This document shows, in pieces, positions 18,891 to 29,053 of a stretch of 64,000 nucleotides of DNA. Position 1 is the stretch's first letter. The number at the start of each line of letters is the position of its first letter. This DNA is from Bacteroides sp. OF04-15BH (GTDB lineage Bacteria > Bacteroidota > Bacteroidia > Bacteroidales > Bacteroidaceae). The notes under the pieces were generated by a model, which saw nothing but the letters and a program-made list of their open reading frames with translations, had not been told where the DNA came from and made no database searches. The position numbers were made by a program, and so were the translations under genes. The stretch spans positions 1 through 64,000 of the forward strand of contig NZ_QUEM01000002.1 of the NCBI RefSeq assembly GCF_003477995.1, given 5' to 3'.

Positions 18891-18947
18891 TTCAGAACAC
18901 CGGTTCCGGAAACATCCGAACGGATGCGGAAGGGTGGAGATATATCC

Positions 18948-18984
18948 AAACGGGGAAGTCTGTTCATTCAGACTTCCCCGTTTT
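18948..18984 (+). terminator. Terminator of carboxylase operon
   Basis: Perfect 15-bp stem AAACGGGGAAGTCTG (18948-18962) with 18969-18983, loop TTCATT, then TTTTGTGTTT. Confidence 0.92.
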
Positions 18985-19231
18985 GTGTTTCTGCGCATTA
19001 GTCAGAATGACATTTTGATAAATCGGAGGGTTGAGATTGCCGATTATGCAGCCGACCATGCCGCAGAGGGAAAATAACGGAATCTCGGCACGCCTCTTTG
19101 AGGGTTATAAGATTAAAACACAATGGCTTATATGTGGAAATAAGCTGTCGGCTCCTGCCCGAAACAGTGCGGAAAGTGTGAATAAAACAGTCTTCGATAC
19201 CGCTTTTGGCACGGCATACTGATGATTTGAA
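18985..19231. other. Unassigned intergenic segment
   Basis: About 250 bp between convergent operons, lying between two terminators. A 63-codon frame runs 19031-19222 on plus, but no ribosome-binding site or promoter element is visible and the peptide is not recognised. It may be a relic or a repeated intergenic element. Confidence 0.4.
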
Positions 19232-19273
19232 AAAAAGGCTTCGGTGATTTGTTGCAGTCACCGAAGCCTTTTT
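19232..19273 (-). terminator. Terminator of sigma/FecR/TonB-receptor operon
   Basis: Perfect 16-bp stem AAAAAGGCTTCGGTGA (19232-19247) with 19258-19273. On the minus strand it ends in a long T run (A run from 19230), about 205 bp after the receptor stop. It could also act on the plus strand. Confidence 0.8.
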
Positions 19274-19478
19274 GGCGTTATTGGGGAAACAAAATTCAGG
19301 TTTCCGCGTATCTTTTCTGTATAAAAAGCGTATATATGCAGCTTTTTGTCCTTTCCAAATAGAATCTTTATGCAGTTTGCCTTCCGGATGCCCGGTTCTG
19401 CAAAAATGAGTTGTCAGGAAAAACAGTCAAATCCGTTCTCCAAGAATCAGAAACCCGTATTCTGCTGCCACTTTGTTT

Positions 19479-21896
19479 TCAGAACTTAAAGCTGATGGTG
19501 GCATAAGGCAGGCAGTTCCGGTGATAGCTGACAAAATAAAAGTCCTGAATCTCCTCATCGGGTGGGTTGCCTACAATGCTGTATAGACCGGCGCGCAGCA
19601 CCAGAAGGATTTTCTTGAAAGCCCGCTGATAACCATATCCGGCATCCAGGCGGTACATCGTCGGTTCGCGGAATCCTCTGAACTGTATTTCCGAATCGAA
19701 ATCCCAGTCATCACTAAAATCCCTCACCCGACCGGAGCGCACTTCACCACCCACGGAAACCGAAGAATACTTGGTAAACTGGAAACTTACAGCTGTGGCA
19801 AAAGAGTGGGGGATGTCGTACAGCGAAGGAAGCGTGCCCATGTCTTTCAGTTCCGTGAACCTTTCCTTGCTCCGGATATAGGCATACGAGGCCTGTACCG
19901 ACCATTTCTGCCACCGCTGGGTGAAGTAGACCTTGGCACCGTAGCTGTGGCCCTTGCCCGACATGATGTAGTGTTTCCACTGGTCATCCTCCGGGAATAC
20001 GTCCGGCCGCAGGGCCAACACATTTCTTCGGGTTTTGAAGAAAGAAGACACTTCCCAGTAGCCTTTCGACAGAAAATGCTTCCAGCCTATTTCATAATGT
20101 TCCGAGGTGCGCGGTTGGAATCCGCCGATACTGGGCATCCGAAAGTCAGTGGGTAGGGCAAAATTGTCGACGCAGATATAGTGGTAGAACTGTTCCATGC
20201 GCGAAGCGCTGGCATAAAGCAGATCCTTGTTGCCCAGAGAATATCTCAGCATGAACCGGGGCTGTATGCTTTCATACTTGCGGTGCTTGTCGGGCGCATA
20301 GAACACGAAGTTCACTCCCACCTGCGCCGAGAGACGCGGAGAGATGCGGATTCGGTTGTCGTAGAACAGAGAGAGCTGGTTCACCGGTTCGTTCCGGTTC
20401 ATCAAGGTATCTCCGAAAACCGCCATTTCATAAATCTCGCGCGACAGGCGCATGCCCCAGCTGGCATGGAATACCGGATCCTGCTGGTAATTGAACGAGG
20501 CCATCAGCGACATGGAGCGTATGCCGCTCTTCAGGAATTGCATGTTCTCAAAATCCGCATCGACCATTTGGGCCCTGTTGGTATAATAGGTATAAGCCAG
20601 TGCGGAAGAAAAAGAGAAATGCTTTCCGAACAGCATGTTATATCCCAGTTGGTAAATCTGGTTGTTCCACTTCATGAGCGTTTCGTTCTTGTTCTGTTCG
20701 TTGGGATAATAGAATCTGTCATTGGCCTGATAGACCAGTGCCTGCAACGATTGGCGGGCGCTGATGTCCCATGCCAACTTGGCGTGCCAGTCGTTGTAGG
20801 AATGGTTCATGCGTCTGTCTTCGTTGACCAGTTCGTCAAAGAAATCCAGCCAGCTGCGCCGTCCACCCACGATATAAGAAAGCTTGTTCTTGATGAGCGG
20901 TCCTTCGAGGGTGCCCGCAACGGCCGGCATGTCGAGCGACAGAGTGCGCATGTGCTCCTGTTTGTTGCCCTCTTTCATTTCGACCTCCGTTACTGAAGAG
21001 AGCCGTCCCTCAAACTGGGTGGGGAAGAAACTGCGGTGAAAGGTTACGTTTTTTATGGCATCGCCATTGAACGGCGACATCATGCTATTCATGTGCCCGT
21101 AATGATACAGCGGCACTCCGTCCACCAGCAGCAGATTCTCGTCGTCGCCGCCACCGTTAACCTGAAAATGGATGCCCATCGGCGAACCGATGACACCCGG
21201 CAGGATGCTCATTTGCGAAAACAGATTGGCATTGGTAAAGGTCAGCTTGTTGGTGGGCAGGGATTCGTCCAGCTCCATCGGGGGAATCTCCGGGCGCACG
21301 GTCGTTTCCTGAAGTTCTATGGAGAGCGGTTTCATCCGGAGATCCAACTGCTGGTTCTGATTCAGCGTAATGTCTTTCTGTATCGGGTGATAGCCCATAT
21401 AATGTATGCGCATGCGGTAGGTACCTTCCAGCATGTTCAGGCTGAATTTCCCGTCTTCAGTCAGGGCTGTGTAGTTTTTTCCCGTGGATGTTTCCAGAAA
21501 CACAACAAAGGCATCGTTCAGCTTTTCTCCCGTTTCCTCCTCTCGGATGCTTCCTTCCAGTTGATAGTTGCGGCGCGCGTCTATCTGCAACAGAAGCTTG
21601 CGCCCCGGCTGTTCCTGCACATTCATTTTGCAGGCCGGCATCAGGCGGGAAAGAAACTGCGCTACGGTCAGTGTGTCGGGTTCTTTTATGGATATTTGTT
21701 CGTTCAGGTTCAGTTGCGAGGTGTTATAGGCCAGAGTTACGTTCTGCTCCTGTTCCAGCCATGTCAGCCATCCTTGTAAGGAAGTCTTTGCCGGTTTCAG
21801 GTAAATCACCTCACCGGCACATGACGTTTGTGGCTGTGCCCCGACGGGACACAGCCAACAAAACAGAAAAAATAGAATCCACGAGCGTTTTAACAT
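19479..21896 (-). CDS. TonB-dependent receptor with STN signalling domain
   Basis: Outer-membrane transporter of 805 aa. Signal peptide to about residue 20; STN (secretin/TonB short N-terminal) domain about 30-105, used by transducing receptors to contact a FecR-type anti-sigma; carboxypeptidase-regulatory-like beta domain about 112-195; plug with NGGGDDENLLLVDGVPLYHYGH near 250; then a beta-barrel ending in the typical aromatic terminus ATISFKF. It has no SusD partner. Gap of 2 bp from fecR. Together with the sigma and FecR genes it forms a cell-surface signalling module; ligand unknown. The 805-aa length is short compared with SusC proteins. Confidence 0.9.
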   Translation of the reverse strand: MLKRSWILFFLFCWLCPVGAQPQTSCAGEVIYLKPAKTSLQGWLTWLEQEQNVTLAYNTSQLNLNEQISIKEPDTLTVAQFLSRLMPACKMNVQEQPGRKLLLQIDARRNYQLEGSIREEETGEKLNDAFVVFLETSTGKNYTALTEDGKFSLNMLEGTYRMRIHYMGYHPIQKDITLNQNQQLDLRMKPLSIELQETTVRPEIPPMELDESLPTNKLTFTNANLFSQMSILPGVIGSPMGIHFQVNGGGDDENLLLVDGVPLYHYGHMNSMMSPFNGDAIKNVTFHRSFFPTQFEGRLSSVTEVEMKEGNKQEHMRTLSLDMPAVAGTLEGPLIKNKLSYIVGGRRSWLDFFDELVNEDRRMNHSYNDWHAKLAWDISARQSLQALVYQANDRFYYPNEQNKNETLMKWNNQIYQLGYNMLFGKHFSFSSALAYTYYTNRAQMVDADFENMQFLKSGIRSMSLMASFNYQQDPVFHASWGMRLSREIYEMAVFGDTLMNRNEPVNQLSLFYDNRIRISPRLSAQVGVNFVFYAPDKHRKYESIQPRFMLRYSLGNKDLLYASASRMEQFYHYICVDNFALPTDFRMPSIGGFQPRTSEHYEIGWKHFLSKGYWEVSSFFKTRRNVLALRPDVFPEDDQWKHYIMSGKGHSYGAKVYFTQRWQKWSVQASYAYIRSKERFTELKDMGTLPSLYDIPHSFATAVSFQFTKYSSVSVGGEVRSGRVRDFSDDWDFDSEIQFRGFREPTMYRLDAGYGYQRAFKKILLVLRAGLYSIVGNPPDEEIQDFYFVSYHRNCLPYATISFKF

Positions 21897-21898
21897 TC

Positions 21899-22858
21899 CT
21901 ATTGTTTTATGACAAGCCGGTAGTGGCTGTTGTCTGTTTTTTCATACTGGCACTTGCACAGTTCTGCCAGTTCCTGTACCACCTGTTCCATCTGGTTCAG
22001 GTCCAGGCGGGTGCTTATCTTGTTCTTTCCTACTTTAGCATCCATGGTAATTTGTACTCCGGTGATGGTCTCGATTTGCTTGACCACCTCCTCCAGAGGT
22101 TCGTTCTGCACTACCAGCTGTTTCTGCACAAAGCCGAATACTGCTTCGGGCTGGTCTATTTTTTTCATGATAATCTTGCTTCCGGTGATTTCCACCTGTT
22201 CATTTTTCTCAAGCTCCACTTCCGAGCTGCCGGAGGTTACTTTCACCTTTCCGGTGCGTACCTGCACATTCATGCGGCGGTCGGCAGCGGTCTCTACGAT
22301 GAATGATGTACCGAGCACTTCGACAAAGGCTTCGTCTGCCTTGATGCGGAATTTTCTTCCGTGGCTTTTCTTCACCTTGAAGAATACCTTACCCTGCATA
22401 TCCACCTTGCGGTCGCCTTCATTCTGAGCAATCCTGCAGTCTACAACCGCATTCGGGAAGAGGATTACTTCAGAGCTGTCGGGCAGCAGATAGTTCTGGA
22501 TGCTGGCGGTGCGGTTCTCAAAACGCAGAGCATCGCTTGTCGGAATCAGGCGGATAGCCATCCAGGCCACAATCAGCGAAGCGGCTACGGCCGAAATGAC
22601 CGTCCAGGTGATCCGGTGAATTTTCTTTTGGGTCTTCAGTCTGGGCTCTATCTTCTGCCAGGCGAGGTCGGCATTGAACATCGGGGCTTGATGAAGCTTT
22701 TCTTCAGTATGTTCCATAACACGTTTCAGTTTGTGGAACTCCTCCGGATTGTTCTGGATCCAGAGTTCTATATCTTTTCGCTGTTCTCCGTTGAGCTCTT
22801 CCTTGGCAAAGTATTTTCCCAGGAGTTCATTGATATAATCTTGATTTTTCATTGCCAT
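21899..22858 (-). CDS. FecR-family anti-sigma factor
   Basis: Inner-membrane regulator that holds or activates the adjacent ECF sigma factor in response to the receptor's STN domain. The 319-aa protein has a cytoplasmic N-terminal helical part (1-85), one membrane segment about 88-107 (AVAASLIVAWMAI), a periplasmic FecR domain about 120-220, and a DUF4974 C-terminal domain about 240-318. The start overlaps the end of the sigma gene by 10 bp, so translation is coupled. Topology is inferred from the hydrophobic segment. Confidence 0.92.
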   Translation of the reverse strand: MAMKNQDYINELLGKYFAKEELNGEQRKDIELWIQNNPEEFHKLKRVMEHTEEKLHQAPMFNADLAWQKIEPRLKTQKKIHRITWTVISAVAASLIVAWMAIRLIPTSDALRFENRTASIQNYLLPDSSEVILFPNAVVDCRIAQNEGDRKVDMQGKVFFKVKKSHGRKFRIKADEAFVEVLGTSFIVETAADRRMNVQVRTGKVKVTSGSSEVELEKNEQVEITGSKIIMKKIDQPEAVFGFVQKQLVVQNEPLEEVVKQIETITGVQITMDAKVGKNKISTRLDLNQMEQVVQELAELCKCQYEKTDNSHYRLVIKQ

Positions 22859-23418
22859 AAATGGATAAATAGTTCAAATATAAGAAATGTCAGTAAGAAC
22901 GGCAGCGGCCGGCTGGCCGTGTATTGTCTCAGCAGTCTGATGGCCTTTCCCATTTGATTTTCCACCGTTTTCTCTGATATGTTCAGTTTGCAGGCAATTT
23001 CGCGGTACTTCATGGTGTGCAGCTTGCTCATCAAGAAGATTTCACGGCATCTTTCGGGGAGAATCTTCATGATCTCATTCAGCAGATCCTCCGGATGCGC
23101 TTGCGGCTGTTCCTGCTCCTGACTTTCGTTCCAATGTTCCATTTGTGGCGGATTCACATCGTCTAGGGACAGAACGAGTTCCTTTTTGTTTTTTCTCAGA
23201 TAAGAGATACACCCGTTTCGTACGCAACGTACCAGGTAAGCATAGAATTCATTGTCGGGCAATGCGTCTTTTCCTTTCTCCCACACGGAGATAAACGCTT
23301 CCTGAACGACATCCTCGCAGGTCTCTGCGTCGGGAACATATCCGTAGGCTATGCTGCATAGCCTGGGATAGTATTCCTTGAATTTGGTTTCAAATAGTTC
23401 TTTCCGGTTCGATTTCAT
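22849..23418 (-). CDS. ECF sigma-70 factor, Bacteroidetes expansion type
   Basis: Alternative sigma factor of 189 aa. Region 2 includes CEDVVQEAFISVWEKG (about 33-48) and the DNA-melting segment RNGCISYLRK; region 4 includes MKYREIACKLNISEKTVENQ (about 135-154) followed by IRLLRQY. Family: RNA polymerase sigma-70 factor, Bacteroides expansion family 1. The last 18 residues (PLPFLLTFLIFELFIHL) are strongly hydrophobic, which could place it at the membrane next to FecR. First gene of the sigma-FecR-receptor set; a 57-bp gap separates it from the upstream outer-membrane gene. Confidence 0.92.
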   Translation of the reverse strand: MKSNRKELFETKFKEYYPRLCSIAYGYVPDAETCEDVVQEAFISVWEKGKDALPDNEFYAYLVRCVRNGCISYLRKNKKELVLSLDDVNPPQMEHWNESQEQEQPQAHPEDLLNEIMKILPERCREIFLMSKLHTMKYREIACKLNISEKTVENQMGKAIRLLRQYTASRPLPFLLTFLIFELFIHLWQ

Positions 23419-23475
23419 ACTAACGGGTGTACTGGTTTTATATTATAGAATAGAAACAGATGTTCTTGAGAGAGG

Positions 23476-24099
23476 TTAGAATCCCAGGCTCAGGCCGGCG
23501 GTAACAAATCCTTTGGTTCCGAAACCGGCTTCTACGAAGCCTCCGATACGATCGTTGCCTACTCTGATGGCAATCGGATTGATTTGATAGGCAAATGAGG
23601 TAGAGAGGGTTGATTTCTTGGCTGCCATTTCCTTTCCTTCATCGTTCAGTCCTTTTTCTGATTCTCTGCACAGGTTTATTCCGGCAGCAGCAGAACCGTA
23701 AAGCTCTACGAGGTTACGCTTGAAATAGATGAATTCGGCGGTAGGCAGAATCATGAAGTTCAGTTTGCGCTCCTGAATCGATGGGGCGGTCTGTCCGTTC
23801 AGAGTCAGCTTGCTGGTCTGCATGGCAAAGCCCAAATCACCACCCACTCTGAAGCGTTGTATGTTGTAGCGGTAGCCCAGACCAAACACGCCAATCACTT
23901 TGTCATCAGTACGCTTGCTGCCCAGTAGTGCGTCCGACAGTCCGCTGCCAAAGACATTGGTCATGGTTAACGTGGTTCCGTCGCTGACAGACAGTCGGAT
24001 GTCGTGTTTGTTCTCCGACGGAGTGAATTTAGATTCCGCACGAACTGCACTGATAGAAGAGGCAACACACAAAGATAATACGATAGCTTTCAATTTCAT
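23476..24099 (-). CDS. Small outer-membrane beta-barrel protein
   Basis: Exported 207-aa protein with signal peptide MKLKAIVLSLCVASSISAVRA and alternating amphipathic strands through to the C-terminal GLSLGF, which suggests an 8-stranded barrel of the porin-like OMP_b-brl type. No exact family recognised. It precedes the sigma gene by 57 bp on the same strand and could share its transcript or be regulated with it. Function not assigned. Confidence 0.7.
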   Translation of the reverse strand: MKLKAIVLSLCVASSISAVRAESKFTPSENKHDIRLSVSDGTTLTMTNVFGSGLSDALLGSKRTDDKVIGVFGLGYRYNIQRFRVGGDLGFAMQTSKLTLNGQTAPSIQERKLNFMILPTAEFIYFKRNLVELYGSAAAGINLCRESEKGLNDEGKEMAAKKSTLSTSFAYQINPIAIRVGNDRIGGFVEAGFGTKGFVTAGLSLGF

Positions 24100-24292
24100 A
24101 AGATTTGATTTTTTAATTAATATTTATTTTCCTAAATTTCAAAACTTTGTTGGTCGGACCGGGTCCGCCTTTCGGAAATGATCAGAAGCGTTTCGGTTCT
24201 TGTTTGAACGCTGCTTTCTGAGCCGCTTTCGTATTCATAACGCAGGTACTGGAAAATACCCCTATGTGTTCCGGAAATTTTTTCAAAAAAAT

Positions 24293-24337
24293 AGGTCGGG
24301 AAGTCTCTTTCCGGATGAAAGAGTCGCTTCCCGACCT
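24293..24337 (-). terminator. Terminator of asd
   Basis: 11-bp stem AGGTCGGGAAG (24293-24303) with 24327-24337 and an inner CTCTTT/GAAAGAG stem; A-rich sequence at 24284-24291 gives the T tract on the minus strand. Just after the asd stop. Confidence 0.85.
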
Positions 24338-24369
24338 TATTTATGGGTCAAAAAGATTGGAAACAGAGC

Positions 24370-25380
24370 TTATTTGATGTTTCCTACCTTAATCAGATAT
24401 TCGGCAATCTGTACGGCATTCAGTGCGGCACCCTTCTTGATCTGGTCACCAACCAACCAGAAGGTCAGACCGTTTTCATTAGCCAGGTCCTTACGCACAC
24501 GACCTACATATACATCGTCTTTTCCAGCCAGGAACAATGGCATCGGATAAACCTTGTTGGCAGGATCATCCATCAACTGTACGCCTTCAGCGTTGGCAAT
24601 GGCCTTCTGTGCCTCTTCTACAGACAATGGTCTTTCTGTTTCAATCCATACAGCCTCAGAGTGAGAACGCAAAGCTGGAACGCGAACACACATGGCCGAG
24701 CACTGAACATCGCTGTGCATGATCTTCTGGGTTTCCTTGAACATCTTCATTTCCTCTTTGGTGTATCCGTTGTCCTGGAATACGTCGATCTGAGGGATGA
24801 CGTTATAGGCCAGCTGATAAGCGAACTTGTTTACAGTAACCTCTTCGCCGTTCAGCACCTGACGGTACTGGGTTTCCAGCTCGTCCATGGCAGCAGCTCC
24901 CGCACCGCTGGCAGCCTGATAGCTGGCAATGTGGATGCGCTTGATGTGGCTGAGTTCTTCCAGAGGTTTCAACACAACAACCATCATGATGGTTGTACAG
25001 TTCGGATTGGCAATGATTCCTCTCGGACGGTTCAGGGCATCGTCACCGTTGCACTCCGGTACTACCAATGGTACATCCTCATCCATACGGAATGCGCTTG
25101 AGTTGTCAATCATCACAGCACCGTACTTGGTAATGTCGGCTGCAAATTCCTTGGAAACACCGGCACCGGCAGAAGTGAAGGCGATATCCACACCCTTAAA
25201 ATCATCGTTATGTTGCAGAAGTTTCACTTCGAGTTCCTTACCGCGGAAAGTGTATTTCTTTCCGGCGCTACGCTCAGAACCGAACAACACTAACTCATCC
25301 AGTGGGAAGTTTCTTTCTTCCAACACACGCAGGAATTCCTGACCAACGGCGCCGCTAGCACCAACAATTGCTACTTTCAT
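24370..25380 (-). CDS. asd: Aspartate-semialdehyde dehydrogenase
   Basis: NADP-dependent reduction of aspartyl phosphate to aspartate semialdehyde, the branch point for lysine/diaminopimelate, threonine and methionine. 336 aa from the ATG at 25380. The N-terminus [15 protein letters not shown] carries the GxxGxxG nucleotide-binding motif, and NPNCTT holds the catalytic Cys128. A frame extending upstream to 25479 exists, but its residues are not family-like and it would span the promoter. Single gene with its own promoter and terminator. Confidence 0.95.
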   Translation of the reverse strand: MKVAIVGASGAVGQEFLRVLEERNFPLDELVLFGSERSAGKKYTFRGKELEVKLLQHNDDFKGVDIAFTSAGAGVSKEFAADITKYGAVMIDNSSAFRMDEDVPLVVPECNGDDALNRPRGIIANPNCTTIMMVVVLKPLEELSHIKRIHIASYQAASGAGAAAMDELETQYRQVLNGEEVTVNKFAYQLAYNVIPQIDVFQDNGYTKEEMKMFKETQKIMHSDVQCSAMCVRVPALRSHSEAVWIETERPLSVEEAQKAIANAEGVQLMDDPANKVYPMPLFLAGKDDVYVGRVRKDLANENGLTFWLVGDQIKKGAALNAVQIAEYLIKVGNIK

Positions 25381-25415
25381 TTTATCTATCTTTAAATATT
25401 TGATGATTTCGGCTG

Positions 25416-25423
25416 CAAAAATA
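25416..25423 (-). promoter_or_regulatory. -7 element upstream of asd
   Basis: The minus strand reads TATTTTTG followed by GCAG; matches TAnnTTTG. Leader about 30 nt. Its position supports the start at 25380. Confidence 0.6.
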
Positions 25424-25502
25424 GGCATTTTATTATATATATAAGATAAAAAAACCGAAACTTTTTCGTTTCTTTGCAAAAAGATTAAAACTTGTACCGA
25501 AT

Positions 25503-27626
25503 ATGGAAATACCCGTACTATCTGCCTATTTACCGATAACAGACCCTACGTGGATCTTTTTCATCGTGTTATGCATTATATTGTTTGCCCCGGTGTTGCT
25601 CGGACGATTAAAGATACCGCATATCATCGGCATGATCATTGCGGGTGTGCTGATCGGGCCTCACGGATTGCATATATTGGACAAAGACAGCAGCTTTGAG
25701 CTCTTCGGAAAAGTCGGTTTGTATTACATCATGTTCCTGGCCAGTCTGGAAATGGACCTGCAGGATATGAAACGCATCGGCAATAAAGCTTTTGTATTGG
25801 GCATCCTGGCTTTTCTCTTTCCTTTGGGGTTGGGTATCATATCCAATGTGTGGATTCTGGAGTATAACCTCATCACTTCTGTATTGCTGGCCAGTATGTA
25901 TGCCTCGCACACGCTGATTGCCTATCCGATTGTTATCCGTTACGGCATCTCCCGGCATCGGAGTGTGAGTATCGCCGTGGGCGGAACCATTGTTACGGAT
26001 ACCCTTACGTTGCTGGTGCTGGCCGTGATTGCCGGAATGTTCAAAGAGTCTGCCAGCGACTGGTTCTGGCCTTTGATGTTTGTCAAGGTTCTGGCCGTGG
26101 GTGGCTTTATGATTTATGCTTTTCCGCGCATCGGCCGCTGGTTCTTCAAGAAATATAACGACGGAGTGGTGCAGTACATCTTTGTGTTGGCCATGGTCTT
26201 CCTGGGAGCCGGCTTGATGGAACTGGCCGGTATGGAAGGAATCTTGGGCGCTTTCCTGGCCGGTATTGTGCTGAACCGCCTGATTCCCCGGTCTTCTCCT
26301 TTGATGAATCATCTGGAGTTTGTAGGTAATGCGCTGTTCATTCCGTATTTCCTGATTAGTGTTGGTATGATTATCGACGTGCGGATTCTTTTTGGCGAGG
26401 GAGACGCCTTGCGGGTGGCCACCGTGATGATTGTCATTGCCTTGCTGGGAAAATGGATTGCTTCGTTCGTTACCCAGAAAATTTATAAGATGAGCAATCT
26501 GGAACGCGACCTGATGTTCGGTCTGAGCAATGCGCAGGCCGCAGCCACACTGGCCGCAGTGCTGGTTGGTTATAACATCATCATGCCCGACGGCAGCCGC
26601 TTGCTGGGCGAAGATGTGCTTAATGGTACCGTGATTCTGATTCTCGTAACCTGTATCGTCAGCTCATTCATTACGGAAAATGCGGCGCGCAAAATCACCT
26701 TACAGACTGAAAAGACCATTGAAGACCAGCCTTTGGAAGATGAAAAGGTGCTCATTGCATTGGCTTATCCAGAGACGGTGGATCCGATTGTGAACCTGGC
26801 TCTGATGATGCGACAGGAGCATTGCGAATTTCCGATGGTGGCCTTGAATGTGGTGCTTGATGACGATGATGCTGCCCGCGAGCGCGGACAGAAACTTCTG
26901 GAGCAGGCTACTCATGTGGCTTCGGCTGCCAATGTGCAGATGCAGACGAAAGTGCGTCTGGCAACAAACCTGGCCAACGGAATCATTCATGCCATGCGAG
27001 AGAATGACTATTCCGAGGTGGTGGTGGGCTTGCACGTACAGTCTTCGCCGACGGAATCGTTCTTCGGTCCGGTATTGCTCGGACTGTTGAGCGGACTGAA
27101 CCGCCAGATTATGATGGTGCGCAGCACGATGCCGATCAACACCATCCGGCGCATTCATGTGGCCATTCCTGAGAAAGCGGAGTTCGAAGCCGGCTTCCTG
27201 CATTGGGTTGAGCGTATCGGTCGTCTGGCCGAGGGACTGGGGTGCCGTATCGATTACCACGGTCATCCCAAAACGCTGAAACACATCCGGAAATATTTGC
27301 TGAAGAAGCATCCTGCCATCCGTGCCGAATATCATGAAACCGATGGCGGTAACGAACTGAAACGTCTGTCACAGATCATACGTGAAGATCATTTGCTGGT
27401 GGTGGTATGTGCCCGCCGCGGTTCCATCTCTTTCCGTCCGTCGTTTGAGCATATCCCGCATCAGATCAAGAAATATTATATGAAGAATAGCTTGTTGCTG
27501 GTCTTTCCGGATACTTATTCTACCGGAGCCATGCCGGCCATGAGCATCATGCAGCCACGCACCGCGCGCGACCGTTACGAATCCGGCAACGAGTGGTTTG
27601 GCCCGTGGCGTAAATTAAAGGAATAA
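25503..27626 (+). CDS. CPA2-type cation:proton antiporter with cytoplasmic C-domain
   Basis: Membrane antiporter exchanging Na+ or K+ for H+. The 707-aa protein has about 12 hydrophobic segments in residues 15-395, with [19 protein letters not shown] near the N-terminus and [11 protein letters not shown] and [13 protein letters not shown] later, typical of the CPA2 family. The C-terminal about 300 residues look like tandem universal-stress-protein-like domains (for example [13 protein letters not shown] near 417). First gene of a five-gene same-strand run; the promoter is probably the TTTCTTTG near 25469-25476 (one mismatch). Ion specificity unknown. Confidence 0.88.
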   Translation: MEIPVLSAYLPITDPTWIFFIVLCIILFAPVLLGRLKIPHIIGMIIAGVLIGPHGLHILDKDSSFELFGKVGLYYIMFLASLEMDLQDMKRIGNKAFVLGILAFLFPLGLGIISNVWILEYNLITSVLLASMYASHTLIAYPIVIRYGISRHRSVSIAVGGTIVTDTLTLLVLAVIAGMFKESASDWFWPLMFVKVLAVGGFMIYAFPRIGRWFFKKYNDGVVQYIFVLAMVFLGAGLMELAGMEGILGAFLAGIVLNRLIPRSSPLMNHLEFVGNALFIPYFLISVGMIIDVRILFGEGDALRVATVMIVIALLGKWIASFVTQKIYKMSNLERDLMFGLSNAQAAATLAAVLVGYNIIMPDGSRLLGEDVLNGTVILILVTCIVSSFITENAARKITLQTEKTIEDQPLEDEKVLIALAYPETVDPIVNLALMMRQEHCEFPMVALNVVLDDDDAARERGQKLLEQATHVASAANVQMQTKVRLATNLANGIIHAMRENDYSEVVVGLHVQSSPTESFFGPVLLGLLSGLNRQIMMVRSTMPINTIRRIHVAIPEKAEFEAGFLHWVERIGRLAEGLGCRIDYHGHPKTLKHIRKYLLKKHPAIRAEYHETDGGNELKRLSQIIREDHLLVVVCARRGSISFRPSFEHIPHQIKKYYMKNSLLLVFPDTYSTGAMPAMSIMQPRTARDRYESGNEWFGPWRKLKE

Positions 27627-27633
27627 AAACAAT

Positions 27634-28347
27634 ATGATAACAGCAGAATGGCAGGAGAGAACCTGTCAGTTAGTAGGCCCCGAACAGATGGAGCGATACC
27701 GTCAGGCCCGGGTTTTGGTTGTGGGTGTAGGCGGAGTCGGAGGCTATGCCGCCGAGTTGTTGGTACGTGGCGGAGTGGGGTATCTCACTTTGGTCGATGC
27801 CGACAGTGTGCAGCCCAGTAACATAAATCGCCAGTTGTGTGCCCTGCACTCCACGGTCGGCCGCCGGAAAGTGGAAATCCTTTCCGAGCGTTTCCGGGAA
27901 ATCAATCCCGACATTGATTTGACCGTCCTTCCGGAATATCTGGAGGCGGAACGCGTACCGGAGCTTCTCGATGCTCAGAAATACGATTTTATTGTCGATG
28001 CCATTGATACCATCGCACCCAAGTGTGCCCTGATTATAGAAGCGCTGAAGCGGAAAATCCCCATTGTGTGCAGTATGGGAGCCGGTGCCAAGACCGACAT
28101 TACCAAGGTGCAGTTTGCCGATCTTTGGGAAACTTACCATTGCGGGCTGAGCAAGGCTGTGCGCACCCGTCTTAAGAAAGAGGGAGTGCGGCGTAAGGTG
28201 CCCGTGGTGTTCTCCAGCGAACAGGCCGATCCGAATGCCGTGTTGTGCGTGAATGAACGCAACAAGAAGTCCACCACCGGAACCATCAGTTATATGCCGG
28301 CCGTGTTCGGATGCTATCTGGCACAGTATGTGCTTACCCGATTATGA
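27634..28347 (+). CDS. tcdA: tRNA threonylcarbamoyladenosine dehydratase
   Basis: E1/ThiF-like enzyme that cyclises t6A37 in tRNA to ct6A using ATP. The 237-aa protein has the adenylation-domain Rossmann motif VVGVGGVGGYAAELLVRGG (27-45), SNINRQ, and VDAIDTIAPK, and the TcdA-type segment GLSKAVRTRLKKEGV. Gap of 7 bp from the antiporter gene. Assignment over MoeB/ThiF rests on this last segment and on length. Confidence 0.88.
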   Translation: MITAEWQERTCQLVGPEQMERYRQARVLVVGVGGVGGYAAELLVRGGVGYLTLVDADSVQPSNINRQLCALHSTVGRRKVEILSERFREINPDIDLTVLPEYLEAERVPELLDAQKYDFIVDAIDTIAPKCALIIEALKRKIPIVCSMGAGAKTDITKVQFADLWETYHCGLSKAVRTRLKKEGVRRKVPVVFSSEQADPNAVLCVNERNKKSTTGTISYMPAVFGCYLAQYVLTRL

Positions 28348-28370
28348 TATAAACGAAAGGAGAAAGAATC

Positions 28371-29042
28371 ATGATAGATATAAAAGGTGTGACCAAGAGT
28401 TTTGGTGCATTGCAAGTATTAAAGGGAATCGACCTGCATATCGCTCCGCGCGAAGTAGTCAGCATTGTCGGTCCCAGCGGAGCCGGAAAGACAACACTGC
28501 TTCAGATTATGGGTACTTTGGACAAGCCCGATGCCGGACAGGTTCTGATTAACGGGGTTGACGTGGCTGCTCTGAAGCGGAACAAACTGGCTGAGTTCCG
28601 TAACACGCAGATTGGTTTTATCTTTCAGTTCCATCAGCTGTTGCCCGAGTTTACAGCTTTGGAAAACATTATGTTGCCGGCTTTCATTGCCGGAAAAGGA
28701 GAAAAGGAGGTGCGCCAGCGTGCTCTGGAACTGCTCGATTTTATGAAAATACGGGAGCGCGCCGAGCATAAGCCCAATGAGCTTTCGGGAGGTGAGAAGC
28801 AGCGTGTAGCCGTAGCCCGCGCTCTGATCAACAATCCGGCCGTGATCCTGGCCGACGAACCTTCGGGAAGTCTGGACACCAAGAACAAGACCGAACTGCA
28901 CCAACTCTTCTTCGACCTGCGCGACCAGTACGGACAGACGTTTGTCATCGTGACGCACGACGAAGAATTGGCACGCATTACCGACCGCACGATTCACATG
29001 CGCGACGGATTGATTTATACGGAAGATACCATCAAGGAATAA
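28371..29042 (+). CDS. lolD: LolD-like ABC transporter ATPase
   Basis: ATPase subunit that powers an envelope ABC complex; in the LolCDE family it extracts lipoproteins from the inner membrane. The 223-aa protein has Walker [11 protein letters not shown] (36-45), Q-loop [11 protein letters not shown], signature [15 protein letters not shown], Walker [13 protein letters not shown], and the H-loop VTHDEELA. The [16 protein letters not shown] segment is typical of LolD/MacB ATPases. The permease is not encoded nearby. FtsE or MacB-type exporters are the alternative reading. Confidence 0.82.
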   Translation: MIDIKGVTKSFGALQVLKGIDLHIAPREVVSIVGPSGAGKTTLLQIMGTLDKPDAGQVLINGVDVAALKRNKLAEFRNTQIGFIFQFHQLLPEFTALENIMLPAFIAGKGEKEVRQRALELLDFMKIRERAEHKPNELSGGEKQRVAVARALINNPAVILADEPSGSLDTKNKTELHQLFFDLRDQYGQTFVIVTHDEELARITDRTIHMRDGLIYTEDTIKE

Positions 29043-29053
29043 AGCGTACAGAT

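Noticed and set aside
19232..19273. Hairpin as evidence of a small RNA gene on plus
   Set aside because: It is better explained as the terminator of the minus-strand receptor operon, with its T run on that strand.
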